34,845 bases of DNA from Myxococcales bacterium (GTDB taxonomy: Bacteria; Myxococcota_A; Polyangia; Polyangiales; Polyangiaceae), in NCBI GenBank assembly GCA_013297655.1, contig JAAFHV010000017.1:26439-61283 (forward strand), given 5' to 3'. The position numbers and the translations under genes are program-made. The notes beneath the pieces are model-generated. The model was not told where the DNA came from. It saw only the letters and a program-made list of their open reading frames with translations, and made no database searches. This document shows, piece by piece, positions 24,981-34,470 of this stretch (its first letter is position 1; the number at the start of each line of letters is the position of its first letter).

Positions 24981-25994
24981 TCAGCCGAACGGACCCGACG
25001 CGGGGACGGGACGGGTCGCAGCGAGGTGCTTCGCGGCGGCCGTATCGGACGCTATCTGGCCTTTGAGAGCGTCGAACGAATCGAACTTCTTCTCGTCTCG
25101 GATGCGGTCGTGCACGTGCACGCGGAGGGTTTGACCGTAGAGATCCTCGTCGACGTCGAAGAGGAACACCTCGGCGTGGCGGGTCGTACCGTCGCCGCTC
25201 ACGGTGGGGCGCGTCCCGAGATTCATGACTCCGTTGGCGAGGGCGCGCGCGCCCTCCGGAGCGAGTCGATCGACCGCGACCGCGTAGACGCCGTTCGCGG
25301 GCAGGGCCTCCGAAATATCGCCGAGGTTCGCAGTCGGGAAGCCGATCGTTCGCCCCTTCTTCGCGCCGTGGACGACGACCCCCGAGAACGTGTGCGGACG
25401 TCCGAGCAAATCGCGTGCAAGATGCACGTCCCCGAGGGCGAGCGCCTTGCGGACCCTCGTGCTCGAGATCGGGCCGTCGGAGTCGGCCAAGAGCACGGCC
25501 GCGAAGGCGTCGCACCCGTCCTCCGCCGCGACCGCGCGGAGCACGTCGAAGTCCCCCCCGCGGCTCTTCCCGAAGCGAAAATCGGCGCCGACGACGACCA
25601 CCTTCGCGCCGAGGCCACCGGTGACGAAGCTCTTCACGAAGTCGTAGGGGGGCGTCTCCGCGAACGCGGCCGAAAACCGTGCAACATACACGCGTTCGAC
25701 GCCGTGCCTCGCGAAGAGCTCCACGCGTCGCTCGAGGGTGGAGAGCCGCGCGGGGGCGGCCTTGCCGAGCACCGTCGCGGGGTGGGGGTCGAACGTGAGC
25801 ACCGACGGGACCAGATCCCGAGCCTTGGCGAGCGTGCTCATCTGTTCGAGCACGGCCACGTGCCCGCGGTGCACGCCGTCGAAGTTTCCGATGACGACCG
25901 CCGTTCGTTCCCCGCCGTTCGGAGGAGAGACACGCGCGCCCTCGGGGGTCGCGTCGACGGTTTGCACCTCGGGAAGGGGCACGGAGCGGGGCAC
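24981..25994 (-). CDS. ribF: Bifunctional riboflavin kinase / FAD synthetase
   Basis: A 337-residue enzyme that phosphorylates riboflavin to FMN and adenylates FMN to FAD. The N-terminal nucleotidyltransferase domain has AVVIGNFDGVHRGH at 32-45, FDPHPATVLGK, VVGADFRFGKSRGGD and ISSTRVRKAL. The C-terminal kinase domain has GRPHTFSGVVVHGAKKGRTI, GFPTANL, GVYAVAVD, VMNLGTRPTV and AEVFLFDVDEDLYGQ. The GTG at 25994 is preceded by AGGGGAG at 4-nt spacing, and no ATG lies nearby in frame. A 204-nt divergent gap separates it from the Rho-N/DUF4912 gene. ribA is on the same strand at 13773, so two flavin genes are unlinked within 12 kb. Confidence 0.95.
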   Translation of the reverse strand: MPRSVPLPEVQTVDATPEGARVSPPNGGERTAVVIGNFDGVHRGHVAVLEQMSTLAKARDLVPSVLTFDPHPATVLGKAAPARLSTLERRVELFARHGVERVYVARFSAAFAETPPYDFVKSFVTGGLGAKVVVVGADFRFGKSRGGDFDVLRAVAAEDGCDAFAAVLLADSDGPISSTRVRKALALGDVHLARDLLGRPHTFSGVVVHGAKKGRTIGFPTANLGDISEALPANGVYAVAVDRLAPEGARALANGVMNLGTRPTVSGDGTTRHAEVFLFDVDEDLYGQTLRVHVHDRIRDEKKFDSFDALKGQIASDTAAAKHLAATRPVPASGPFG

Positions 25995-26198
25995 GATGCT
26001 CCCCTTAGCACGACACGGCGAAGGGCGCGGTGAAGGCGCGGGGCCGGTCGTGGGGACGAGAACGCCGCGGAGACGCTTTTTTGGTTCCGACGATTTTTCG
26101 CCTTTGATACCAAGGTACTCGATGACCCGAGGAGGTCCTGAAGAGGGACGCGTGCCGTCCGTCGGCAAGGACTTTCGAGGATCGTCGCGGAGGAGCTC

Positions 26199-27623
<1,425 letters not shown>

Positions 27624-27630
27624 GCACGGT

Positions 27631-27644
27631 CGGAGCCGGCTCCG
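27631..27644. terminator. Palindrome between convergent genes
   Basis: The 42-nt gap between the DUF4912 and acyl-CoA dehydrogenase stops holds the perfect palindrome CGGAGCCGGCTCCG, able to form a 5-bp stem with a 4-nt loop on either strand. A second, CGAGCGCTCG, is at 27652-27661. Without T tracts these are weak bidirectional terminator candidates. Confidence 0.3.
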
Positions 27645-27665
27645 CACCGCGCGAGCGCTCGGCGG

Positions 27666-29381
27666 TTACATCACGTCGAACGGATATCCGCCGTCGACGT
27701 AGGCGCGGTCGGCGATCGCTTTCCGGAGCTCGTCGTCGTTGGCCTCGAACTCGGCGACGTGCCCGGCGAGGCGCTTTTCGGCTGCCGCGACGAACATGCG
27801 GGTCACGTCGACCTCGCGCTTCGAGCCCTCCGCGCCGCGCTTTTCGAGGGCGCGGGTGGTGCGTGAGAGCACGGCCGCGATCGCGTAGAGCTCGATCGTC
27901 ATGTCGGCGGCGCGCTTCTGCGTGAACTGCATCTCGTGGATGAGCTTGCCGTGCTTTCGGATGGCGCGGTCGGCGTGCTTCGCGAGCAAAGTCGTGTAGT
28001 TGCCGAGCACCTCGCCCTCGGCCTCGAGCGACGGGTGAATGTGGGTGAGCTTGTCGCGCGAGAGGGCGGAGCGTGCCTTCCGCATCGCAAAATCGCTGAG
28101 GAGCCCGAAGCCCTTGATGGGCTCGCGGACGGCCTTCGCGACGTCGGCGAGCTCGCGCCCGGGGCCTTCGATCCCGGAGAGGGCGATGAAGCAGCGAAGG
28201 ATCTCGTTGGTGCCCTCGAAGATCAGGTTGATGCGCGCGTCGCGGTAGATGCGCTCGTACGGGTAGGCCTGCATGTAGCCGGTGCCGGCCGCGATCTGGA
28301 GCGCCTCGTTCGCGACGCGGAGCAGCGTCTCCGAGCCGAACACCTTGCAAATCGCGCTCTCGGCGGAGAGATCGGCGCTCCGCGTGTCGACGAGGCCGGT
28401 CGTGAGGTACGTCATGCTCTCGAGCGCGAACGTCTCCGCGAGCATGCGCGCGATCTTGTCCTTCACGAGCCCGAACTGGCCGATCGCGCGCCCGAAGGCC
28501 TTTCGCTCCTCGGCGCGCTCGACCGACAGGCGCACGAGGCGCTTGGCGATGCCGACACAACCGGACGCGAGGCTGAGGCGCCCGCGGTTCAACACTTCCA
28601 TCGCGACCTTGAAGCCGCGACCTACCTCGCCGAGCACGTTCTCTTTCGGCACCCGCACGTGGTCGAAATGAACCTCGGTGGTGGAGCTGCCGCGGATGCC
28701 GAGCTTCTTCTCGTTGCGACCGGTCGTGACTCCCGGGCCGCGCTCGACGACGAACGCGGTGATGCGCGGCTTCGCGCCGTACTCGGCGGGCGAGGTTCGC
28801 GCGAAGACCGTGAACAGGTCGGCGATGCCCCCGTTCGAGGTCCACACTTTGGTGCCGTGCAGCACGTAGGCGTCCCCGTCGAGCACCGCCGACGTCGTGA
28901 TCGCGCTCGCGTCGCTGCCGGCGCCCGGCTCCGTCAACGCGAACGCGCCGATCACCTCGCCGCTCGCGAGCTTCGGGAGGTACTTCTGCTTCTGCGCGTC
29001 GGTGCCGAAGAGCAAGAGCCCCATCGCGCCGAGGGAGAGGTGCGCCCCGAGGGTGACCGCGAGCGACGTGTCGATGCCGGCGAGCTCCTGCACGATGCGC
29101 GCGTAGGCCGTCTGCGAGAGGCCCGCCCCGCCGTACGCCTTGGGGACGAGGAGCCCGAAGAGCCCGAGCTCGGCCATCCCGCGGATCACGCTCTCGGGGA
29201 TGATCTCTTCGCGGTCGATCTTCGCGGAGTCGACGTGCTTCTGGCAAAAGCGCCGGATCGCATCGGTCATCGCGTGGACGGCGTCGGCCTCGTTCGCGTC
29301 GGCCTCGGGGTACGGAAAGACCAAGCCTTCCGCGACCTCACCGAAGTAGAGGGCCTTGGCGAACGATTCTTCGGAACCCAT
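27666..29381 (-). CDS. Acyl-CoA dehydrogenase, long VLCAD-like type
   Basis: A 571-residue FAD enzyme for the first step of fatty acid beta-oxidation. Features in order: ELGLFGLLVPKAYGGAGLSQ (70-90), FAD/substrate motif FALTEPGAGSDASA (147-160), WTSNGG (180-185), the helical domain with RKAFGRAIGQFGLVKDKIA, the FAD dimer motif QIAAGTGYMQAYPYERIYRD, and LIFEGTNEILRCF with the likely catalytic base E389. About 170 extra residues follow the standard domain, as in VLCAD and ACAD9-type enzymes. The ATG at 29381 has AAAGG at 7-nt spacing; a longer frame upstream is an artefact of GC-rich sequence. No electron-transfer flavoprotein genes are nearby. It lies downstream of the SUMF-like gene, separated by a strong hairpin. 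Confidence 0.93.
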   Translation of the reverse strand: MGSEESFAKALYFGEVAEGLVFPYPEADANEADAVHAMTDAIRRFCQKHVDSAKIDREEIIPESVIRGMAELGLFGLLVPKAYGGAGLSQTAYARIVQELAGIDTSLAVTLGAHLSLGAMGLLLFGTDAQKQKYLPKLASGEVIGAFALTEPGAGSDASAITTSAVLDGDAYVLHGTKVWTSNGGIADLFTVFARTSPAEYGAKPRITAFVVERGPGVTTGRNEKKLGIRGSSTTEVHFDHVRVPKENVLGEVGRGFKVAMEVLNRGRLSLASGCVGIAKRLVRLSVERAEERKAFGRAIGQFGLVKDKIARMLAETFALESMTYLTTGLVDTRSADLSAESAICKVFGSETLLRVANEALQIAAGTGYMQAYPYERIYRDARINLIFEGTNEILRCFIALSGIEGPGRELADVAKAVREPIKGFGLLSDFAMRKARSALSRDKLTHIHPSLEAEGEVLGNYTTLLAKHADRAIRKHGKLIHEMQFTQKRAADMTIELYAIAAVLSRTTRALEKRGAEGSKREVDVTRMFVAAAEKRLAGHVAEFEANDDELRKAIADRAYVDGGYPFDVM

Positions 29382-29474
29382 GGAAAGACCTTTTTCCGAG
29401 CGCGCCGAATTTCGCAAGCGGAATGCGGGCCCGACCGCGCGCCGCTGCCGAAATAGTCGACGGTCGTCGCGAGA

Positions 29475-29501
29475 GGCGCCCACGCTTGCGACGTGGGCGC
29501 C
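29475..29501 (-). terminator. Strong GC-rich hairpin after the SUMF-like gene
   Basis: GGCGCCCACG (29475-29484) and CGTGGGCGCC (29492-29501) form a perfect 10-bp stem with a 7-nt loop, beginning 8 nt after the SUMF-like stop on the minus strand. It has no T tract but its stability and position make it a likely terminator separating this gene from the acyl-CoA dehydrogenase gene downstream. Confidence 0.6.
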
Positions 29502-29509
29502 CGCCTTGC

Positions 29510-30589
29510 TCAGGGACTCGGCCCGTCCGCGCAGCAGCGCAGGCCTTCCTGGTAGAATACATGCGTCTCGCCGTGGGCCTTCGTGGCGGGCCGACAGCGG
29601 GTGCGGACCGGGCCCCAGTAGCCGCCCTTCAGCACCGAGGGGCGCTCGTTCGGGCGCGACGAGCGGGTCCACTCGTCGATGTTCCCGGTCATGTCGTAGA
29701 CGCCGAAGGGGCTCTTGCAGCGCGGCTTGGAGCCCGAGGGCTCACCCTGCCAGAGGCGATCGAGCTCGAGCATCGTGGCCTCGCCGTCGCGCCTGCCGAA
29801 CTGCTTGAACTCGCGCCACTGGCGATCGTTCACGCACACGTCCTCCCGCGCGTAGCCCTGCGGATAGGGCTGCGCCTCTTCGCCTTCGCACGCGAAGGTC
29901 CACTCGTCCTCGGTGCAGAGGCGCTTGTTGTCGCGCTTGCAGAGGGCGTTCGCTTCGTTCCAATCGACGAGCACGATCGGGTTCGCGCCGAGCCGGTTCG
30001 GGTACTCGAAGCGGTCGATGCAAAAGTGCATCGGCATCGTCTTCATCGCCTTCGATTTCTCGAGCCACGCGTCGCGGTCGTACTCGCCGCATCGCTCCGG
30101 CCACTCGCGGCTGATCCATTTTTTGCACGTGAGCTGCTGGAGACCATCGACCCCGAACCAGTCGCCGGCGTCGTCTTTCATGCGGCCCTTCACCTCGACC
30201 ATGCCGACGCCGCACGCGCCGCGGGTGCCCTCGCGAAGATCGGTGACGGCAGGATCCTCCGGCGTGGTCTGCGCGACCACCTGCCAGAACTTGCCCTCCA
30301 GATTGCGCCACGGGAAGCGCGTGCGCGCCGCCGTCGTAGGAAGAAGCTCGAGCGGCGACTCTGCACGAGGGAGCTCGCTCGCGACGTTGATCGTGAGCGG
30401 CGTGACCGCGGTCTTCGGGGAGAGCGGTCCGCTCTCGACCCTGGAAGCGGGTGCCATCAGCGGCGGAGGATCACTCGGACGGGCCGGCGCCGCGGCGACC
30501 GCGAGAAGGGATGTGACGGCCACGACGGTGGCCAACGAACGAATATGCCTCGGGGGATAGACCATCGAGGAATCGACTGCTTTCCTCAT
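29510..30589 (-). CDS. Secreted formylglycine-generating-enzyme-like (SUMF1-like) protein
   Basis: A 359-residue protein with a signal peptide (SLATVVAVTSLLAVAAAPA, cleavage near PARPS) and a Pro-rich spacer. The C-terminal sulfatase-modifying-factor domain (about 185-355) has PMHFCIDRFEYPNRLGANPI, VDWNEANALCKRDNKRLCTE, DEWTFACEG, SPFGVYDMTGNIDEW and SVLKGGYWGP. In true formylglycine-generating enzymes two nearby cysteines in the segment after KGGS are needed for copper and catalysis. Here that segment reads KGGYWGPVRTRCRPATKAHG, with only one cysteine, so enzymatic formylglycine synthesis is doubtful and a binding role is more likely. ATG 30589 was chosen over in-frame ATG 30565; neither has a clear ribosome site. 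Confidence 0.82.
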   Translation of the reverse strand: MRKAVDSSMVYPPRHIRSLATVVAVTSLLAVAAAPARPSDPPPLMAPASRVESGPLSPKTAVTPLTINVASELPRAESPLELLPTTAARTRFPWRNLEGKFWQVVAQTTPEDPAVTDLREGTRGACGVGMVEVKGRMKDDAGDWFGVDGLQQLTCKKWISREWPERCGEYDRDAWLEKSKAMKTMPMHFCIDRFEYPNRLGANPIVLVDWNEANALCKRDNKRLCTEDEWTFACEGEEAQPYPQGYAREDVCVNDRQWREFKQFGRRDGEATMLELDRLWQGEPSGSKPRCKSPFGVYDMTGNIDEWTRSSRPNERPSVLKGGYWGPVRTRCRPATKAHGETHVFYQEGLRCCADGPSP

Positions 30590-30830
30590 GCTTCAAAGCT
30601 TGGTCCGAACTGTCCGAAATCAAGGGGCTTTTTCTGCCGTGCTGTTCCTTGCGCGGGCCCATTTTTGGTGGCACGATCCGTATCCCGAAAGCCGGCCAGG
30701 GCGAGAAGTGGACCAAACGAATTGCCGAGCGGCCCGGGCCTTGCTAGGCCATGAGGGCGAGGGATGACGTTCCGCTTCCGAGGGACCGCGACGGTGCGGC
30801 GTAGTTGACGGTGCGATCTCCTCGCAGCTC

Positions 30831-30848
30831 CGAGGCCGAAGGGCCTCG
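30831..30848 (+). other. Stem-loop in the folP leader
   Basis: CGAGGCC-GAAG-GGCCTCG is a perfect 7-bp stem with a GAAG tetraloop, ending 2 nt before GGGGAG (30851-30856). It could influence translation of folP. The rest of the 296-nt divergent gap (30590-30885) contains no convincing promoter that I can defend. Confidence 0.35.
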
Positions 30849-30885
30849 CCGGGGAGATGATTTGGGAGATCGAGCCGCACGCTTC

Positions 30886-31776
30886 ATGGACGAGATCGCA
30901 CGCGCTCGAGGGCGTCGTGGCGCGGTCGTCATGGGCGTGTGCAACGTCACCCCCGATAGCTTCAGCGACGGCGGCGAGCACGCGGGCACGCAGGCCGCGT
31001 GCGCACGGATCGACGCGCTCATCCGCGAAGGTGCGCGCGTCGTCGACGTGGGCGGCGAGTCCACTCGCCCCGGCGCGCCTCGGGTCTCTCCCGCCGCGCA
31101 AATCGAGCGCATCGCGGACGTGATCGCGTACGCGAAGGACCATTGTGTCGTCTCGGTCGACACCACGAGCGCGGAGGTCGCGGCGGTGGCGCTCGAGCGC
31201 GGCGCCCACGCGGTGAACGACGTGTCGCTCCTCTCGGAGCCCGCGCTCGCGGACGTGGTGGCACGTTTCGGCGCGGCGCTCGTGCTCTCCCATGCGCGCG
31301 GCTTCCAGGAAGACATGCGCGGCTACGGCGCATGGCCCGACTCCTCCTACGGCGACATCGTGGACGACGTGCTCCGCGAATTCGACGAGAAGCGCAGCGT
31401 CGCCATCGCGCGCGGCGTTCCTCGCGACGCGTTCGTCATGGACCCGGGGCTCGGCTTCTCGAAGAGCGCGAATCACTCGCTCACGCTGCTTCGTCGCGTC
31501 GCGGAGCTGTGTGCCCGCGCGGGAGCTCCGGTGCTCGTCGGCGCGAGCCGCAAGTCGTTCCTTGGCTCCATCGTGGGCGAGACGGCCCCCCGCGATCGCC
31601 TCGGCGCTTCGATCGCAGCCGCCGTTTTTGCACAGGAGAACGGCGCCGCGATGGTGCGTGTGCACGACGTGCTCGCGACGTCCCAGGCGCTCGCGGTCGC
31701 CGCCGCGCTCGGCGGGCCTGCACCCGTCGGATCGCCCGCCTCCGCGTCGTCGCGCGGAGAGGAGGCCCGATGCTAG
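30886..31776 (+). CDS. folP: Dihydropteroate synthase
   Basis: A TIM-barrel enzyme that joins p-aminobenzoate to the pterin pyrophosphate in folate synthesis, and the target of sulfonamides. Signatures: VMGVCNVTPDSFSDGG, VVDVGGESTRPGAPRV, VVSVDTTS, HAVNDVSLL, MDPGLGFSKS, VLVGASRKSFLGSIVG and a closing RVHDV. ATG 30886 gives 296 residues. An in-frame TTG at 30862 has GGGGAG at 5-nt spacing and is a real alternative that adds 8 residues. The stop (31774-31776) lies inside the start of cdaA, overlapping it by 7 nt. Folate synthase next to the diadenylate cyclase gene is a familiar arrangement in several phyla. Confidence 0.94.
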   Translation: MDEIARARGRRGAVVMGVCNVTPDSFSDGGEHAGTQAACARIDALIREGARVVDVGGESTRPGAPRVSPAAQIERIADVIAYAKDHCVVSVDTTSAEVAAVALERGAHAVNDVSLLSEPALADVVARFGAALVLSHARGFQEDMRGYGAWPDSSYGDIVDDVLREFDEKRSVAIARGVPRDAFVMDPGLGFSKSANHSLTLLRRVAELCARAGAPVLVGASRKSFLGSIVGETAPRDRLGASIAAAVFAQENGAAMVRVHDVLATSQALAVAAALGGPAPVGSPASASSRGEEARC

Positions 31777-32951
31777 AGGGCTTTCTCCAGCTCTTTACTC
31801 GTCGTCCGCTGACGCAGATCGCGATCGACTTCGCCGATCTCTTCATCGTCGCGTACCTCGTGTACCGCGCTCTTCTCGTGGTGCGCGGCACCCGCGCGAT
31901 GCAGATGGCGCTCGGCCTCGGCCTGATCTTCCTCGCCTACGTCGTGTCGCGCTGGGCCGGCCTCGTGACCACGTTCAACGTGCTCTCCACGCTGCTCTCG
32001 TCGATCTTCGTGCTCGTCGTCGTCGTGTTCCAAAACGACATTCGGCGCGGGCTCATGCGCGTCGGCTCCGGCGCGCTCGTGGGCGGCCTCACCCGCCAAC
32101 AGGAGACGCGCGTCATCGACGAGATCGTGGCTGCCGCGACCGAGCTCGCGCGTCACCGCATGGGCGCCATCATTTGCCTCGAGCAAGAGGCCAACCTGGA
32201 CGAGTTCGCGAACGCGCAAGGCACCGCGATCGACGCCGCGGTCCAGCGCGACTTGCTCGTGTCGCTCTTCGTTCCCGAGGGCGCGAACAAGCTCCACGAC
32301 GGCGCGATCATCATCCGTAACCTCCGCATCGCGAAGGCCGGTGTGTTCTTCCCGCTTCCCGATACCAAGATCCTCGACAAGTCGATGGGCACCCGCCACC
32401 GCGCCGCGATCGGCATCACCGACGAGACCGACGCGGTGGTCGTGGTTGTCTCGGAAGAGCGCGGAACAATTAGCTTTTTCTTCAACGGTAACATCATCCC
32501 GAACGTCGACGGTGTGGCGCTGAAGGAAGCGCTCGCGGGTCTCTTCGGGAAGAAGTCGCAGAAGAAAAAGTCGACCACGATCCCGCGCTCCGGCGGAGTC
32601 GACAAGACGGTCAAGACGCCGCCCTCGCGCGCGCTCTCCACCCCCGCCGGCAAGACGCCGCTCCCAGGCTCGCTTCCGCCCGTCGGCAAGACGCCGCTAC
32701 CCGGATCGCTGCTCCCGGTGGGCAAGGTCCTCCGCACGCCGATCTCGCCGACGCCGATGCCGGGCACGTTGAAGGCGGTCTCGTTGCCGATGCCCGTGCC
32801 GGTGCCAGACGAGTCGGTGCCGAACGTGGTGTCCGCGCACGAGCTCTCGCGCCCGATGCCGAAGATGGATCCGGTGCCTCCGCCGGAGCCGGTGAGCAAG
32901 AAGGGCGAAGAGCCCGCTTCGCAGTCCGATCGCGGCGAAGGGAAGGCCTAG
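31770..32951 (+). CDS. cdaA: CdaA-type diadenylate cyclase with long repeat-containing tail
   Basis: Makes the second messenger c-di-AMP from two ATP. Residues about 15-90 hold three membrane spans (IAIDFADLFIVAYLVYRALL, MALGLGLIFLAYVVS, LLSSIFVLVVVVF). The DAC domain (about 110-255) has the two active-site motifs, DGA in LHDGAIII (177-179) and RHR in GTRHRAAIG (209-211). At 393 residues it is about 120 longer than usual CdaA proteins (near 270). The extra C-terminal part starts with a lysine run (KKSQKKKS) and is Pro/Ser/Lys rich, with two perfect-length copies of GKTPLPGSL(P/L)PV (294-317). ATG 31770 has GGAGG at 31761. cdaR follows after 1 nt; glmM, often third in this cluster, is not downstream. 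Confidence 0.94.
   Translation: MLEGFLQLFTRRPLTQIAIDFADLFIVAYLVYRALLVVRGTRAMQMALGLGLIFLAYVVSRWAGLVTTFNVLSTLLSSIFVLVVVVFQNDIRRGLMRVGSGALVGGLTRQQETRVIDEIVAAATELARHRMGAIICLEQEANLDEFANAQGTAIDAAVQRDLLVSLFVPEGANKLHDGAIIIRNLRIAKAGVFFPLPDTKILDKSMGTRHRAAIGITDETDAVVVVVSEERGTISFFFNGNIIPNVDGVALKEALAGLFGKKSQKKKSTTIPRSGGVDKTVKTPPSRALSTPAGKTPLPGSLPPVGKTPLPGSLLPVGKVLRTPISPTPMPGTLKAVSLPMPVPVPDESVPNVVSAHELSRPMPKMDPVPPPEPVSKKGEEPASQSDRGEGKA
32649..32720 (+). repeat. Two 36-nt tandem units in the cdaA tail
   Basis: Units at 32649-32684 and 32685-32720 each encode GKTPLPGSLxPV, and a third partial copy begins with GK at 32721. They differ at only a few bases, mainly synonymous, which suggests selection on the peptide. 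Confidence 0.85.
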
Positions 32952-32952
32952 C

Positions 32953-33867
32953 GTGTCCGGTGGCGGCTTCCTCGATGTGGTCTTCGAGAACTGGCGGCTC
33001 AAGGCGCTCAGCTTGGTGTGCGCGATCGCGCTCTATTCGCAGAGCCACAGCGGACAGGACACCAAGTCGCTCGTCGTGAACGTGGAGGCGCAGCTCCCCG
33101 ATCGGGAGGACAAAGTGCTCGCGAGCGCCTTGCCCACCGGCGTACGCATCACGATCAAGGGCACCGGCGCCGAGATCGACAACCTTCGCGCGAGCTCGCT
33201 CGGGCTGCAAATCGACCTCCGCGGCGCCCGCTCCGGGCACGTCGGCTTCGAGCCGAAGATGGTGCACGGGCCCACCGGCATTCGCTTCGAGGTGGTCGAC
33301 TTCGATCCGACCGGGATCGACGTGGAGTGGGAAGAGCGCGTGAAGCGCGACGTGCCGGTTCAGGTCTCGGTCGTCGGAACGCCCGCCTCCGGTTACGTCG
33401 TCAAGGGCGCACCGCTCTCCGAGCCCACCAAGGTGAGCGTGACCGGCCCCGCGAGCGAGGTCATGGCGCTCCAAGACGTGAAGGTCGGCGCGTTCGACGT
33501 TCGCGGCCTCTCCGAGGGCTCGTACCCACGTCAGCTCGCGATCGTCGGTCTCCAAACGCGCATGCGCGCCGACCCGCCGACCGTGTTCGTGACCGCGAAC
33601 ATCGTGCGCGAGACGGCCGAGCGACCCTTCTCACGCCTCGCCGTCGTCGTCGTCGGGAACACAAAAGCCAAAGCGAAGCCCGCCGAAGTGGACGTGCGCC
33701 TCGTGTGCCCGCCCGAGGTGGTGCGCCAGCTTCGAAGCGAGCAAGTGGTGCCCCGCGCCGAGGTCACCTCCAAGGACGGGACGGGCAGCGTGTCGGTGCC
33801 GGTCGTGGTCGCGGTCGAGGGGTGCGAAGCGCACGTGACTCCGTCGAGCGTGGTCCTCAAGTGGTGA
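32953..33867 (+). CDS. cdaR: YbbR-domain regulator of the diadenylate cyclase
   Basis: A 304-residue protein with an N-terminal membrane anchor (NWRLKALSLVCAIALYSQSH, about 13-32), the classic start of CdaR/YbbR proteins, then several extracytoplasmic YbbR-like beta domains (VVNVEAQLPDREDKVLASAL, VPVQVSVVGTPASGYVVKGA, RLAVVVVGNTKAKAKPAEVD). In Firmicutes CdaR binds and modulates CdaA. The GTG start at 32953 is 1 nt after the cdaA stop, so the two are cotranslated. The order folP-cdaA-cdaR supports the call. The stop overlaps by 11 nt the nominal 3' end of the convergent lipoprotein frame, which is one reason to doubt that frame. Confidence 0.9.
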   Translation: MSGGGFLDVVFENWRLKALSLVCAIALYSQSHSGQDTKSLVVNVEAQLPDREDKVLASALPTGVRITIKGTGAEIDNLRASSLGLQIDLRGARSGHVGFEPKMVHGPTGIRFEVVDFDPTGIDVEWEERVKRDVPVQVSVVGTPASGYVVKGAPLSEPTKVSVTGPASEVMALQDVKVGAFDVRGLSEGSYPRQLAIVGLQTRMRADPPTVFVTANIVRETAERPFSRLAVVVVGNTKAKAKPAEVDVRLVCPPEVVRQLRSEQVVPRAEVTSKDGTGSVSVPVVVAVEGCEAHVTPSSVVLKW

Positions 33868-34384
33868 GGTGAGCCTCCCCGCGCGACGTGCGCGGCCACG
33901 TCATTTTGCTTTTGGCTTCGCGCCCTCGCGGTAGGCGATCGCTGCCCACGCTTCGCGCCGGAGCACGATCGCGCGCGGCTTCGCGTCGACCGCCGAGCGG
34001 GCCACTGAGGCTCGACTTCGTGGTCGTGAGGCGGCACGCGAGCATCCCGGTCGCGGGCAAGGGGACCTCGGCTGTCGCTCCGTCGAAGAGCGCGTTCGCC
34101 TCGTCGTACCCGAGGCTCGGGGCGTAGCTCGGCCCGGTCGCGAACCAAGGCATCTTCTCTGCGCTCTCGTTCGGCGTGGTGATCGCGGCGAGCGCGTCGT
34201 TGCTGGGTCCGAGGGCGAGGTCGGGAGCGAGCCCCGCCGCGACCTTCTCAGGCGGTGGGCCCGCGTCCCACGGGGCGCCCACGTGTGCGCCCGCGTTGCA
34301 GCCGGCTCCGACGAGCCCGATGAACGCGACCAGCGGTGCGAGGAACGTCACGCTCGCGGTCGAACGCTCGCGCGTGGGGGCCAT
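33857..34384 (-). CDS. Small lipoprotein gene with a probable frame disruption near its 3' end
   Basis: As read, 175 residues: a signal segment (VTFLAPLVAFIGLVGAGC, lipid site about C32), then a P/A/G-rich stretch and ATAEVPLPATGMLACRLTTT around residues 105-122. The remaining 50 residues in this frame are R-rich with poor third-position G/C and overlap the end of cdaR. In the frame offset by one base the same DNA reads AIVLRREAWAAIAYREG with strong G/C third positions and stops at 33901-33903, before cdaR. The simplest reading is a single-base change between about 33990 and 34045, either real or a sequencing error; the intact product would be about 160 residues. Function is unknown. Confidence 0.6.
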   Translation of the reverse strand: MAPTRERSTASVTFLAPLVAFIGLVGAGCNAGAHVGAPWDAGPPPEKVAAGLAPDLALGPSNDALAAITTPNESAEKMPWFATGPSYAPSLGYDEANALFDGATAEVPLPATGMLACRLTTTKSSLSGPLGGRREAARDRAPARSVGSDRLPRGREAKSKMTWPRTSRGEAHLTT

Positions 34385-34470
34385 CCTGGCGACGGTAGCG
34401 CGGCGAGCCTCGTTCCGATCCGGAGCGGCCCGATCGTTTCCTGTCCAACCGTCGTCCAGAGGCGGACCGA

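Noticed and set aside
27936-29456. A 506-codon plus-strand frame opposite the acyl-CoA dehydrogenase
   Set aside because: The minus-strand enzyme has every expected motif; this is its shadow.
30660-30690. Sigma54 promoter with TGGCAC before folP
   Set aside because: The -12 element reads GTATC instead of the TTGC core, so the match is only half.
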